NCBI GenBank assembly: GCA_019654715.1
Contig: BPEH01000004.1
Location: 1-64,000, forward strand
DNA from: Fidelibacterota bacterium
Lineage (GTDB): Bacteria; Fidelibacterota; Marinisomatia; Marinisomatales; Marinisomataceae
Direction: 5' to 3'
Length of the DNA stretch: 64,000 bases
A model generated the notes under the pieces. That model made no database searches and was not told where the DNA came from. It saw nothing but the letters and a program-made list of their open reading frames with translations. This document shows positions 38,177 through 48,852 of this stretch, one piece after another. Made by a program: the position numbers and the translations under genes. Position 1 is the stretch's first letter. The number at the start of each line of letters is the position of its first letter.

Positions 38177-39761
38177 GAAAATGATTTACAATAGGAAAAC
38201 GTCTACCCATACCGAATGCTTTTCTAGTAATGCGTAAAATTGGAGGTGTCTGTCTTCTTTTATATTCATTTTGATTAATTCTTCTGATTATCTCATCTGT
38301 TTCAGGAGTATTGTTATCAATAGATTCATTATAAATAACCTTATCAACAATTGGGCTAATCACGTCATAATCAAAGGGATCTACTTGATTTTCAGCTAAT
38401 TCTGCTGACGGAGTCTTTGAATACAACTAAAAGGGGAATAATATCTGTTGATACTGTATTTTTCCATTTGGCTAAATTGTATACATCTGTCTTTGATAAA
38501 TCACCAATAACTGATAACCCTCCACTCATATCACCATAAAGAGTGCAATAACCTAAGGCTAACTCAGTTTTATTCCCTGTTGATAAAACCAAACAACCAA
38601 ACTTATTTGAAAATCCCATGAGAATATTACCTCTGATTCTAGATTGAATATTCTCTTCAGCAACATTGCTCTCTAATCCCTTAAAATGTGGTTCCAAAAC
38701 TTGTAAATACTTTTCGAATAAATCATCTATATCAACTATATCAAAATTTGCATTTAAATTTTCTGCTAATGTTTTTGCATCAGTTTTACTGTGCTCGCTA
38801 GAAAATCTTGAAGGCATAGAAATCAAATAAACATTTTCTGGCCCCAGTGCATCAACAGCAAGACATGCTACGAGAGCAGAATCTATTCCACCACTCAAAC
38901 CTATTACTGCTTTTTATGATCTGTTTTAGAAAAATAATCCTTAATTCCAAGTGTCAATGCATTATAAATCTCTTTGTTTGGGTCTTCTTCTTTTTGATCA
39001 ATCGATGAGGAATTTAAATTTGCTACTATTAAATCTTCTTGAAATGATTTTCCTTCTTTTACTAGTTCCATATTAGAATTCAAAATGAGAGAATTTCCAT
39101 CAAAAATTAGTTCGTCTTGTCCTCCAACAATATTACAATATATAAATGGACAATTAGCGTTAGCAAATTTATCAAGAATCAACTTTCTTCGAATATTTTT
39201 GCGATTCTTATGATAAGGAGACGAAGAAATATTAACAATAAGATCAGGTTTTAAATCGATAATCTCTGTGGACAATTCTCTGTCATAATTGTCTTCCCAA
39301 AGATCTTCACAAATCTGTATAATACAATTTAATGATTCTCCATTTACACTAAGACTAAATTGACCAATTTCCGTTCCATTTTCAAAATAACGATCTTCAT
39401 CAAAAACATCATATGTTGGTAAAAGAATTTTATTATAAATATGTACAATTTCTCCATTTTCACAAATCGCTGCAGAATTAAATAATTTTCCATTTTTTTC
39501 ATTTACAAAACCAACAATACAAGTTTTAGAAACTTTTTTAGCAAAACGGTTTAAAGTAGATAGATTTTTCTCAATAAATTTTTTAGACAAAAGTAAATCT
39601 TGTGGAGGATAACCTGTCACTACCATTTCTGGAAAAACAACTAAATCAGGATTCTCTTTCAATGCTTCATTATAATTATGCAGAATTTTATCATAATTAT
39701 AATCAAAATTTCCCAAAATGGGATTTATTTGACAAAGTGCAACTTTTATTGAATTAGACAA
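38169..39761 (-). CDS. nadE: Glutamine-dependent NAD+ synthetase, frameshifted
   Basis: Amidates deamido-NAD using glutamine. The N-terminal nitrilase-type amidase domain (38904-39761) has [15 protein letters not shown] with the catalytic Glu, [14 protein letters not shown] (Lys) and [10 protein letters not shown] (Cys). The synthetase domain has [15 protein letters not shown] (P-loop), [13 protein letters not shown] and [17 protein letters not shown]. Shifts near 38900 and 38412 split the two domains and the C-terminal [19 protein letters not shown] segment. Joined length is about 530 residues. The end overlaps lepA by eight bases. Confidence 0.95.
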
Positions 39762-40207
39762 TTTTTAATCTCACCAATCAATGTGCTAATTGAATCTACT
39801 TGGATTGAATTTTTGATATCCCAACTTTTATAAGCAATTAGAGGCTTATCTTGTGCTAAGGTATATGCAATTTCACTTAAAGTGCCATAAGCGCCAGAAA
39901 TCGCGACTCCTACGTCACAATTATAGCTTATCATTGCATTCCTACTGATATCCATACCTGTTGCAATAGGAACTGATAAAAATTTGTTTCCTGTATTATA
40001 TTCTTTATCTTTTAAAATTCCTATACACACACCATTTTCCTCAGATACTCCTTTTGCAATAGCTTCCATCACTCCTTCTCCTCCACCACAAAAAACTAGC
40101 CAATTTTCTCTTGCCATTTGTCTACCAATTTCAACAGTATCATTATAGATTGATTCGGTAATATCTCTGCCTCCGAAAACAGCAATTCTTCCATTAAATT
40201 TTATCAC
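39746..40207 (-). CDS. TIGR00725 / LOG-like Rossmann-fold protein
   Basis: 153 residues with the nucleotide-binding start [10 protein letters not shown], then [21 protein letters not shown] and the segment [16 protein letters not shown], where related lysine-decarboxylase-like proteins have PGGxGTxxE. The PGG motif is ISGA here, as is typical of the TIGR00725 branch. The enzyme activity is not known. It overlaps both nadE (16 bases) and asnS (4 bases). Confidence 0.75.
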   Translation of the reverse strand: MIKFNGRIAVFGGRDITESIYNDTVEIGRQMARENWLVFCGGGEGVMEAIAKGVSEENGVCIGILKDKEYNTGNKFLSVPIATGMDISRNAMISYNCDVGVAISGAYGTLSEIAYTLAQDKPLIAYKSWDIKNSIQVDSISTLIGEIKNCLIQ

Positions 40208-41494
40208 GGTTCAAGCCTTCCCATTGTTCTTGGGAAAGGAATTGTTTGCCTGATGTGATCAATTCCACATATCCAAGAAACCGTTCTTTCAAGACCTAAT
40301 CCAAAACCTGAATGGGGAACTGACCCATATTTTCTTAAATCTAGATACCACTTGAATGCATCCACAGGCAATTTGTGTTCTTTAATACGTTTCACTAATA
40401 AATCATGATCATCTTCTCTTTGACCACCGCCAACAACTTCTCCATAACCTTCTGGTGCAAGAACATCCACACCTAAAGCATATTTATCAGTCTTATCTCT
40501 TTTCATATAAAATGCTTTCGTCTTGTGTGGCCAAGAATGGATCATAACAGGTTTATCAAATTCAGAAGCAATTGCTTCTTCATCAGGAGCTCCAAAATCG
40601 CTTCCATATTTAAAATCACGGTTTTTATCTTTTAATATCTTTACTGCGTCATCATAAGAAATTCTTGGAAATGGACTAGAAATATTTTCTAATTTGGATA
40701 AATCTCTTTCGAGAATCTCTAATTCTTGAGAACAATGCTTTAAACAATCAGAAATTATGTATGATATAAACTCTTCAATTATGTCCATATTCTGATTGAT
40801 ATCACAGTAGGCCATTTCAGGCTCAACCATCCAAAATTCAGTAAGATGTTTCCTTGTTTTTGATTTTTCTGCCCTAAAACAAGGTCCAAAACAATATGTT
40901 TTCCCAAATGCCATAGCGGCAGCTTCTTGATACAATTGTCCGCTTTGTGTTAAATAAGCAGATCGATTAAAATAATCAGTCTCAAATAGAGTGGTAGTAC
41001 CCTCTACAGCATTACCAGTAAACATAGGAGAATCAATTAACACAAACCCTCTATCATCAAAAAAATCTCGTATTGCTTTTATTGTTCTTTGCCTAATTTT
41101 CATAATTGCGAATTGTCTTTTTGATCTTAACCATAAATGTCGATTATCCATTAAGAAGCTAACACCATGATCTTTTAGAGCTATTGGGTATTCATCAGCA
41201 ATATGAACAACATTAATGTTGCTAGCAATAATCTCGACGCCACCTTTAGATCTTTTATCTTCCTGAACAGTTCCTGTAATAGAAAGAGAAGATTCTTGAG
41301 TTAAAGTATTCTCTAGTTTAAAAAACATCTTCAGTAACATCATTTTTTGAGACAACACATTGAACATATCCAGTGCCATCTCTTACAATAACAAACCATA
41401 TTTTTCCAATCGATCTTATATTGTAAACCCATCCATTGATTTGGACTTCTTTACCAATAAATTTCTTTAATTTTTCTACATTTATTTGATTCAT
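40204..41494 (-). CDS. asnS: Asparaginyl-tRNA synthetase, one frameshift
   Basis: Class II synthetase. The N-terminal OB fold starts at 41494 ([27 protein letters not shown]); the frame breaks in a T-run near 41327 after VTEDVF and continues at [18 protein letters not shown]. The catalytic core has [56 protein letters not shown] and the final [13 protein letters not shown]. The TxSGQLY and ERxVxW patterns mark AsnRS rather than AspRS. Joined length is about 430 residues. Confidence 0.95.
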
Positions 41495-41498
41495 AATA

Positions 41499-42068
41499 TC
41501 ACCATGTTGACAGTACTGTGTTTACAATATCAACTGCAATTTTATTAATTGCAACATTAATTGCAAGCTCTCTTGAATCCCCAAATTCATCACTATCATT
41601 GCTATCAATTAATCCATCGTTATCATTATCTATTCCATCAGAAGAAGGGTCGCTATCAATACTATAAGTCCCAAATGAAGAGAAGTCTTTTTCAAACAAT
41701 GCTTTATCATTGCTAACATCAAGCCATATAGCCTTAACTTTAATTGAAAAACGATATTCACTAACTTGCTCATTATTATTAAAAGCATACGGACCATCTG
41801 AAACAGAAACTATCTCACCATCTATAATACTATCACTATCTGGACTGCTTACTATTTTAATAATATTTTGTTCACTAATTTGTTCAATAATTACGTTGGT
41901 CAATTTCTCTGAAAGCTCAAATTCAGGAGTTTGATTTACGAATAAAGGAACAGATACATTTCTAATGTTTGGAGGGATTGATCCCGCCATTGAATAATAT
42001 GCACATCCAAATAGCACAAAAATAAGATAAAGATTAGTTATCTTTATTAATCTTCTTTTCAATTCCAT
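41499..42068 (-). CDS. lptE: LptE-like LPS-assembly lipoprotein with an acidic insert
   Basis: 189 residues from the ATG at 42068 (MELKRRLIKITNLYL), with a lipobox LIFVLFGC. The core matches LptE-like proteins: YYSMAGSIPPNIRNVSVPLFVNQT, then KLTNVIIEQI, VSEYRFSIKVKAIW and a C-terminal AINKIAVDIVNTVLSTW. LptE plugs the outer-membrane LptD channel. Near 146-165 it carries an acidic repeat, DPSSDGIDNDNDGLIDSNDS, like calcium-binding thrombospondin type-3 loops, which is not normal for LptE. The start overlaps the sigma-54 activator end by 35 bases. Confidence 0.75.
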   Translation of the reverse strand: MELKRRLIKITNLYLIFVLFGCAYYSMAGSIPPNIRNVSVPLFVNQTPEFELSEKLTNVIIEQISEQNIIKIVSSPDSDSIIDGEIVSVSDGPYAFNNNEQVSEYRFSIKVKAIWLDVSNDKALFEKDFSSFGTYSIDSDPSSDGIDNDNDGLIDSNDSDEFGDSRELAINVAINKIAVDIVNTVLSTW

Positions 42069-43239
42069 AATCATTAATCTTTCTATATAGTGTTCTTTCA
42101 CTCATTCCAAGTGACTTAGCTGCTGCCCTTCTGTTGTTATTAAAGTACTCTAACGTGCGAAGAATCATTTCTTTTTCTAAATCTGTAGTCTTGAAACTAC
42201 CTATTGCTTGCTCTTTTAACAAAGTTTTATCTTCAAAATCACCAAATTCATTATCATGAATTTTATTACTGAAATTTTCATCAATATTTCTAGGCGAATT
42301 TAATATTGAAAAATCAGATTGTTTGAGCATTAGTTTGAGTTCTTCTATATCCTGTCTCAAAAATAATAATTGTCGTAAAATCAATTCTCTTTCGGCTTGA
42401 TCAGGGTTCTGATTTACTACAACAGGTAGTGCTGGATTATCAGAAAATTCCATCATTTTCTCATTTTGTAGTTGTTTCTCAATAATTTCTGCAGTAATTC
42501 TTTCTCCTTTCTCAAGAATTAAAATACTTTCTATGAAATTTCTTAATTCTCTTACATTTCCTGGCCAATCAAATTTCTGAATTACTTTAATTGCTTCAGG
42601 AGTAAACCCTTTATATTTAATTTTGTTTGTTCTACTAAATTGTAAAGCAAATCTTTCAACAAGTAGCCTAATATCATTTTTTCTATGTCTTAGTGCTGGA
42701 AGATTAATTGTAACTGTTTTTAACCTATAATAAAGGTCTTGTCTGAATTTTCCTTCTTTAACAAGTTTAGCCAAATCTTTATTTGTAGCAGCTATTACTC
42801 TAGTATCAGTTTTTTTAGATATAGAGTCTCCTACTCTCATATATTCTCCAGTTTCCAGTACTCTTAAAACCTTAACTTGAGTTTCTAGTGGCATATCTCC
42901 AATTTCATCAAGAAAAATTGTTCCCTTATTTGCAGTCTCAAAATATCCTTTTCTTGATTCACTCGCATCAGTATAGGCTCCTTTTTTGTGGCCAAATAAT
43001 TCACTTTCAATAATTCCTTCTGGAATAGCTCCACAATTAACAATAATTAAATCTTTGCTTGAACGCATACTTGCAGTATGAATAGCTTTGGCAACTAACT
43101 CCTTTCCTGTACCAGATTCTCCATTAATCAAAACGGAAATATCCACGCCGGCAACTTGAGATACCATTTCCAAAACCTGATTAATCTCTTCGCTTTCCCC
43201 GACAATTCCTGATTTTTGTTTAATTAGTTCAATGTTCAT
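42034..43239 (-). CDS. Sigma-54-dependent transcriptional activator without a receiver domain
   Basis: 401 residues. The AAA+ domain begins almost at once (SGIVGESEEINQVLEM), with Walker A GESGTGKE near 40-47, Walker B IFLDEIGDMP and the arginine-finger region FRQDLYYRL. The sigma-54-contact loop, usually GAFTGA, reads GAYTDA. A Fis-type helix-turn-helix is at the C-terminus (ATLEYFNNNRRAAAKSLGMSERTLYRKI). There is no N-terminal sensor, so activity may be set by expression or partners. The lptE gene overlaps its end. Confidence 0.92.
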   Translation of the reverse strand: MNIELIKQKSGIVGESEEINQVLEMVSQVAGVDISVLINGESGTGKELVAKAIHTASMRSSKDLIIVNCGAIPEGIIESELFGHKKGAYTDASESRKGYFETANKGTIFLDEIGDMPLETQVKVLRVLETGEYMRVGDSISKKTDTRVIAATNKDLAKLVKEGKFRQDLYYRLKTVTINLPALRHRKNDIRLLVERFALQFSRTNKIKYKGFTPEAIKVIQKFDWPGNVRELRNFIESILILEKGERITAEIIEKQLQNEKMMEFSDNPALPVVVNQNPDQAERELILRQLLFLRQDIEELKLMLKQSDFSILNSPRNIDENFSNKIHDNEFGDFEDKTLLKEQAIGSFKTTDLEKEMILRTLEYFNNNRRAAAKSLGMSERTLYRKINDYGIEKKINKDN

Positions 43240-43248
43240 TTTATCCTC

Positions 43249-45249
43249 TTAGTTAACAATTTTAATTTCTTTCTGTAGATTTGTGATTTCATCTCTTAGG
43301 CTTGCTGCCTTTTCAAACTCCAAATTCTCAGCTGCTTCTAACATTTCCTGTCGAATCATCTCAACAGCAATCTTTTTGTCCTCTTTTAGGAATCTATCAG
43401 TCTTGATATCACGTTTGATTTGAATTTCATTTTCTTTAAACGCCTCTGCAACCTTAGTCGCTCCTAATATCTCATCTGTTGATTTTTTAATCGATTTAGG
43501 AATAATATTATTTTCTTTATTAAAATGCTCTTGTATCTCTCTTCTACGACTAGTTTCATCAACCAAATACTGTATAGAATCAGTTTTTCGATCAGCATAC
43601 AGTATAACCTTACCTTTTACATGTCTAGCCGCTCTACCAGCAATTTGTACCAAAGAACTTTTTGATCTTAGAAATCCTTCTTTATCCGCATCAAGAATTG
43701 CAACCAATGAAACTTCTGGAAGATCAAGCCCTTCCCTTAATAAATTAAACCCAACTAGAACGTCAAAATCCCCTAATCGTAGATCTCTTAGAATCTTGAC
43801 TCTTTCAATTGTTTTTATCTCGGAATGGAGATATCTCACTCTGATATTCATTGTGCTAAGATATTCTGATAAATCTTCAGCCATTTTTTTTGTTAGAGTC
43901 GTTACTAGACATCTTTCTTTTTTAATGGCACGTTTTTTAATTTCATTAATTAAATGATCAATTTGTCCTGATGATGGCCTTATGCTAACCATTGGATCTA
44001 ATAGCCCAGTTGGTCTATTGATAAGTTCTGTTACTACTCCTGAAGATAGATTTAATTCTTTCTCAGCTGGTGTAGCAGAGACATAAATCATTTGATTCTG
44101 AATTAATTCAAATTCATCGATTGTAAGAGGTCTGTTATCATAAGCAGCGGGAAGCCTAAAACCATGTTCAATAAGATTTTCTTTTCTCTTTTTATCTCCA
44201 TTATACATTCCTTTTATCTGGGGGAAAGTAACATGAGATTCGTCAATGATAGTGATAAAATCTTTAGGAAAGAAGTCTATTAAAGTCCATGGTCTTTCAC
44301 CCGGTTTTCTTCCATCAAAATATCTTGAATAATTCTCAATACCTGAACAATATCCTACTTCATCAATCATTTCTACATCAAAATTAGTTCTTTGGCTTAA
44401 TCGTTGTGCTTCAAGTAGCTTTTCGTTCTTATTAAAATAATCTAACCTATCTTTTAAATCTTTTTTTATCTCCTTAGTTACCTTTTTATTTTTTCCTTTA
44501 TCAGATACAAAATGTCTTGCTGGATAGAGAAAGATTTCTTCAATTTCTTTGCCTTCCTCTCCGGTTAGAGGATTAAAAGTAACAATTGACTCCAGTGTAT
44601 CATTGAAAATATCAACTCTGATTGCATTTTCTTCATAAGCCGGAAATATTTCAAAAACATCCCCCATAATTCTAAAATTACATCTTTCAAGAACCTGATC
44701 ATTTCTTTGATAATAAATATCAACCAAAGATTCTGTTAATTCTCTACGATTAATATTATCATTCTTTTTAAGATGAATAACTTGATTTTTGTATTCGTCA
44801 GGAGAGCCTAATCCATATATACAAGACACTGAACTAACTACAATTACGTCATTTCTCTGTATTAAAGAACTTGTGGCTCTGAGCCTCAGCTTATCAATTT
44901 CTTCATCCATTGAAAAATCTTTTTCAATGAATGTATCTGTAACGGGCATATATGACTCCGGCTGATAATAGTCATAATAGCTTATAAAATATTCTACTGC
45001 GTTATTAGGAAATAAATTTTTGAATTCTCCATAAAGTTGGGCTGCCAATGTTTTGTTATGAGATATAACCAATGTTGGTCTTTGGATTTTTTCAATAACC
45101 TTTGCAATAGTATAGGTTTTTCCAGATCCAGTAACACCTAATAAAGTTTGATGTTTTGTATCAGAATTTAAACCATTTATAAGTTCATCTATTGCTTTAG
45201 GTTGATCACCAGAGGGTTCAAAATTAGAAATTAGCTTAAAGTCTGCCAT
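43249..45249 (-). CDS. uvrB: Excinuclease ABC subunit B
   Basis: DNA-damage verification helicase of nucleotide excision repair. The 666-residue frame is intact. Walker A GVTGSGKT is at 38-45, the beta-hairpin YYDYYQPESYMP near 91-102, DESHVTFPQ further on, and the C-terminal UvrC-binding UVR domain (MIRQEMLEAAENLEFEKAASLRDEI) at the end. It is a useful control: 2 kb without a frameshift in a region where neighbours are damaged. Confidence 0.98.
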   Translation of the reverse strand: MADFKLISNFEPSGDQPKAIDELINGLNSDTKHQTLLGVTGSGKTYTIAKVIEKIQRPTLVISHNKTLAAQLYGEFKNLFPNNAVEYFISYYDYYQPESYMPVTDTFIEKDFSMDEEIDKLRLRATSSLIQRNDVIVVSSVSCIYGLGSPDEYKNQVIHLKKNDNINRRELTESLVDIYYQRNDQVLERCNFRIMGDVFEIFPAYEENAIRVDIFNDTLESIVTFNPLTGEEGKEIEEIFLYPARHFVSDKGKNKKVTKEIKKDLKDRLDYFNKNEKLLEAQRLSQRTNFDVEMIDEVGYCSGIENYSRYFDGRKPGERPWTLIDFFPKDFITIIDESHVTFPQIKGMYNGDKKRKENLIEHGFRLPAAYDNRPLTIDEFELIQNQMIYVSATPAEKELNLSSGVVTELINRPTGLLDPMVSIRPSSGQIDHLINEIKKRAIKKERCLVTTLTKKMAEDLSEYLSTMNIRVRYLHSEIKTIERVKILRDLRLGDFDVLVGFNLLREGLDLPEVSLVAILDADKEGFLRSKSSLVQIAGRAARHVKGKVILYADRKTDSIQYLVDETSRRREIQEHFNKENNIIPKSIKKSTDEILGATKVAEAFKENEIQIKRDIKTDRFLKEDKKIAVEMIRQEMLEAAENLEFEKAASLRDEITNLQKEIKIVN

Positions 45250-45312
45250 ATTGTCCCTTTAATTTAAGTTTTATTAACAAATAAAACAATTCATAAAGTA
45301 TGACAATAAGTT

Positions 45313-45864
45313 TTATTTTTTAGTGCTTAAAATATAAAAAACACGCAAATAATCCAATAAACTGAGGAATAAAAGAGCCGTAGCAATATAAATCAAGAAT
45401 GGAACAAAACTAAATAAAGATTCAATCTTTATTACATATATTCCAAGCCCAAGAGTAAGAAATCCAACACCCCATTTTCCAACTATATTGGATCCATATA
45501 CTGAGTCAGCTCTTGGAAGGAAAGTCATGGATAAGATAAGAAGTAAAAATTGTCTACAAAAATAAAAGATACAGAACCAAGGATCTATAAGATCTTCAAA
45601 ATATAATACAACCGAAAACGTAAACAGGATTAATCCATCAGCTATAGGGTCAAGAAGTTTGCCTAAATCAGAAATTTGATTGAGACGTCTTGCTAAAAAA
45701 CCATCTAGAAAATCTGTTAGAATAACAACTCCTAATAATACATAAAGATAAATCATACAATCAAAATAATAGGACATAACCAATGGAACAATTAGGACAA
45801 GCCTAAGAATAGTAATTAAGTTAGGAATAAGAAAAATATCGCTAGATTTAAAAAGTTTACCCAT
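45313..45864 (-). CDS. pgsA: CDP-alcohol phosphatidyltransferase (phosphatidylglycerophosphate synthase-like)
   Basis: 183 residues, five to six membrane helices. The CDP-alcohol motif DxxDGxxARxxxxxxxxGxxxDxxxD is complete: DFLDGFLARRLNQISDLGKL followed by LDPIADG. The N-terminus (IPNLITILRLVLIVPLVM) is typical of PgsA, which makes phosphatidylglycerol phosphate. A cardiolipin or other head-group synthase cannot be excluded. It overlaps waaA by eight bases. It lies in a lipid and LPS gene run. Confidence 0.85.
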   Translation of the reverse strand: MGKLFKSSDIFLIPNLITILRLVLIVPLVMSYYFDCMIYLYVLLGVVILTDFLDGFLARRLNQISDLGKLLDPIADGLILFTFSVVLYFEDLIDPWFCIFYFCRQFLLLILSMTFLPRADSVYGSNIVGKWGVGFLTLGLGIYVIKIESLFSFVPFLIYIATALLFLSLLDYLRVFYILSTKK

Positions 45865-47131
45865 CTAGTATCTCTGATATTAATTTTTTAGTTGATCCGA
45901 GATTGTTATCAATAACATTTTTTGATGCATCGCTCGCAGACAAATAAAAATCTCTGTCTAAGAGCTTATTAAATGTATGCATTAATTCTTCAGATGAACT
46001 TACCTCAAACGCGGCTGATTTATTTAATAACTGGCTTGCTTCTAGAAAATTTGAATTCGAATGATTTGGACCAAAAATAACAGGATTACCAGCAACCGCT
46101 GGTTCCATAATATTATGAATTCCATTCTTTGAAAATCCTCCGCCAACATAAGCAATATATGCTTGCCAATATAATTTATATAGAATCCCAACTGTATTGA
46201 TGATAATAATGCTTGCTTCAATATTTCTTAGATCCATATATGTATCAACAATCTTATAGGATAAATTATTTTCCTCTACTTGGTCTATATAATAATTAGT
46301 TATGCTATCTGATAATTCATGTGGAACAAGAACAATTTTTGAAGATTCATTATTTTTTAATAAATCAAATATTGTTGGAAATAAAATTGAATGGTCTTCT
46401 GGCCATAGGCTTGCAAATAAAAACAATTTTTTTTGGATTCTCTTATCATAAGAAAGCTTGATATCAACTCCTTGCGATTTATTACTAGCTACGTCAAAAC
46501 GAGGATTTCCCATAGCCACAAATTTCTTATCATTAATAATTTTTCTAAGATTACTTAAATCCCTTGTAGAAACAGTAAAAATTTGATCAATTGATTGATA
46601 AGTAGATTTATATAAGCTTCTTCCCAGAAGAGACAGTTTAAAGCTATTAGAATGAATTCTTAGCGATATTAGCATAGTTTTGATGTTCAATAATTGAGAT
46701 ATAAAAACAGTATTTGGCCAAACATCATAAGATGCAAAAATTAATTTTGAAGGTTGAACAATCTTTAAAGACCTATACAAAGATAAAAAGAAATCAAACG
46801 GCAGATAAATCTTACAATCAATATTTTCATTATGGACATTATTAAATCCAGATGGAGAAAAGAAAGATACAATAACCCCTTTATTTTTATCTCTTTTTAT
46901 TTCTTCAATTATAGATTGAATTTGCTGGAATTCTCCATGAGATGAGACATGAAACCAATAAATTTCTGAGAAAGAAGTATTATTTTTAAAATCAGCTAAT
47001 TTTTTTCTAGTTTTCAATCTACCGATAAAACCATCTCTAATTTTCTTATTAAATGGAATGAGTAGAATAGTCAGAATAAAGAATAAGGGATAAAGAATTA
47101 GATTATATAATATAAACCAAAACAATCTCAT
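45857..47131 (-). CDS. waaA: 3-deoxy-D-manno-octulosonic-acid transferase
   Basis: Adds Kdo to lipid IVA at the inner membrane. 424 residues: an N-terminal membrane helix (FILYNLILYPLFFILTILLI), then WFHVSSHGEFQQ with the conserved glutamate, FASYDVWPNTV, GNPRFD, SLWPEDHS and the C-terminal AYVGGGFSKNGIHNIMEPA and VIFGPNHSN signatures of GT30. The frame is intact. It overlaps both neighbours (pgsA by eight, GT9 by four bases), so it belongs to one transcript. Confidence 0.95.
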   Translation of the reverse strand: MRLFWFILYNLILYPLFFILTILLIPFNKKIRDGFIGRLKTRKKLADFKNNTSFSEIYWFHVSSHGEFQQIQSIIEEIKRDKNKGVIVSFFSPSGFNNVHNENIDCKIYLPFDFFLSLYRSLKIVQPSKLIFASYDVWPNTVFISQLLNIKTMLISLRIHSNSFKLSLLGRSLYKSTYQSIDQIFTVSTRDLSNLRKIINDKKFVAMGNPRFDVASNKSQGVDIKLSYDKRIQKKLFLFASLWPEDHSILFPTIFDLLKNNESSKIVLVPHELSDSITNYYIDQVEENNLSYKIVDTYMDLRNIEASIIIINTVGILYKLYWQAYIAYVGGGFSKNGIHNIMEPAVAGNPVIFGPNHSNSNFLEASQLLNKSAAFEVSSSEELMHTFNKLLDRDFYLSASDASKNVIDNNLGSTKKLISEILDG

Positions 47132-48129
47132 GATTTTACAACCTGATTTAAGTTATTAAAGACAACATTGCTATCAATTGTTGACAAGCAATATTGTTCT
47201 TTTCTATAACACTTTCTACTACCATTCTGAGAGCATGGCCTACACCATAAACTATCGTTTTCTACAATTCTAGAATTATTCAAAACAACATTTGCGCCAG
47301 TTTCCTTTGATGTAGGTCCTAAAATCATTGTAACAGGAGTGTCAAGTGCTTCAGAAATATGCAATAAGCCTGTATCACTACCTATGGTATGATTGGATAG
47401 CTTGAGAATTGACATTGCCATTCTTAATGTTGTTTCACCTTTAAGATTAATAATCCTATCATGTGTTGAAAGCTGATCACAGATGATATCTTTTTTGGAC
47501 CCAAGAATAACAACTTTAAATGAAAATGTATTCAGAATTCTATCAATTAAATCATTATAATTTTTAACAGACCATTGCTTTTGTTCCCATGCAGCACCAG
47601 GAACAATTGTAATAAATTTCTCATTAACACCATTGCTAGATAAATATTGTTTTGTTTTTTCTATCTCACTATTAGAGACGCTTAACTTAGTTTTTGGCAA
47701 ATTTTTAGTCATATCTAGTAAAGAATGATACATTTTAATGTGTGAAAAATCTTTTTTGAAAAAATTTTGATATGTATAGAATAGTAGCCATCTTTTTAAA
47801 CGTGGTTTTCGAATCTGTTTAAAAGAAGAGACTTTAAAGAAAAATGATAAAAGTTTTGTTCTAAAGACATTATGTATGTCATATACAGCATCATAATTCT
47901 TATGCTTTAGTGCTTTGCCAACAGAAATAAGGCCATTAATCCCAGATTGCTTATCATAAGTAATAATATTATCAATTAAAGGATGATGGTGAACAATATC
48001 AGAGAATTCTTCCTTGATAAGAAAGTCAATTTGTGAATTAGGAAATTTATTCTTTACTGACTCAATAAATGACGTTGATAAAACAATATCCCCAATTGAA
48101 CTCATTCTGATAATAAGAATTTTTTTCAT
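47128..48129 (-). CDS. Heptosyltransferase, GT9 family
   Basis: 333 residues: ILIIRMSSIGDIVLSTSFIE at the start, FLIKEEFSDIVHHHP, VPGAAWEQKQWSVKN in the middle, and TIGSDTGLLHISEALDTPVTMILGPT with the conserved nucleotide-binding signature, then CRPCSQNGSRKC. The substrate is probably ADP-heptose onto the Kdo core. Placement next to waaA supports this. Start and stop both touch neighbouring genes. Confidence 0.93.
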   Translation of the reverse strand: MKKILIIRMSSIGDIVLSTSFIESVKNKFPNSQIDFLIKEEFSDIVHHHPLIDNIITYDKQSGINGLISVGKALKHKNYDAVYDIHNVFRTKLLSFFFKVSSFKQIRKPRLKRWLLFYTYQNFFKKDFSHIKMYHSLLDMTKNLPKTKLSVSNSEIEKTKQYLSSNGVNEKFITIVPGAAWEQKQWSVKNYNDLIDRILNTFSFKVVILGSKKDIICDQLSTHDRIINLKGETTLRMAMSILKLSNHTIGSDTGLLHISEALDTPVTMILGPTSKETGANVVLNNSRIVENDSLWCRPCSQNGSRKCYRKEQYCLSTIDSNVVFNNLNQVVKS

Positions 48130-48852
48130 TACTCTTCTTGATTAAATAACCTATTCGCAAACCAGGAAATGAAAATACTAATCTCATATAGAATAACCAT
48201 TGGAATAGACATAATTATTAAGCTTATAGGATCTGGAGGAGTAATAATAGCCGACAATACAACAGTAATCATAATTGCTTCTCTTCTATATTGTCTTAAA
48301 AAATCAGGAGTGACAATACCAATGGATGAGAAAAGGAATGAAACAACTGGTAATTCAAAAATTACACCTGAACCAATAATTAATGCTAAAACAAAACTAA
48401 AATATCTATGAATATCAAAGTTATTATCAATATTTTCAGTTACCATCCCTGCAAAAAAATTTAAAGAATATGGAAGAATTACCATATAAGCAAAGATACC
48501 TCCTATAATAAAACATAGAAAAGCTGTTATTATAAGAGGAAGCAATATTTTTTGTTCTTTGTCATAGAGTCCTGGAGAAACAAATTTCCAGATTTGAACA
48601 GTTATGACTGGAATGGACAAAATTACTCCTCCAATAAGAGCAAGATTCCATTTTAACATGAACATCCTTGAGGAGTAAGTGTCTGCAAATTGATTCCTCT
48701 ATTATCAGCAGGATTGTAAGAATATAAACTAAATAATCTGCAAAATTAAAAGTAAGAATAGCCATTACTAAGATTGAAGCTAGAGATTTTAGTATTCTCC
48801 ATCTTAATTCCTCAAGATGGTTAATAAGACTCATATCTTTGGAATTATTCAT
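48129..48852 (-). CDS. tatC: Sec-independent protein translocase TatC, frameshifted
   Basis: Receptor of the twin-arginine pathway. The N-terminus (DMSLINHLEELRWRILKSL) carries the HLEELR signature. Shifts near 48722 and 48668 are needed to read SYNPADNRGINLQTLTPQG and then MFMLKWNLALIGGVILSIP. The remaining helices follow in the main frame (VTVQIWKFVSPGLYDKEQK, FELPVVSFLFSSIGIVT, ITPPDPISLIIMSIPM). Joined length is about 240 residues, a normal size. No tatA or tatB is in the window. Confidence 0.93.
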
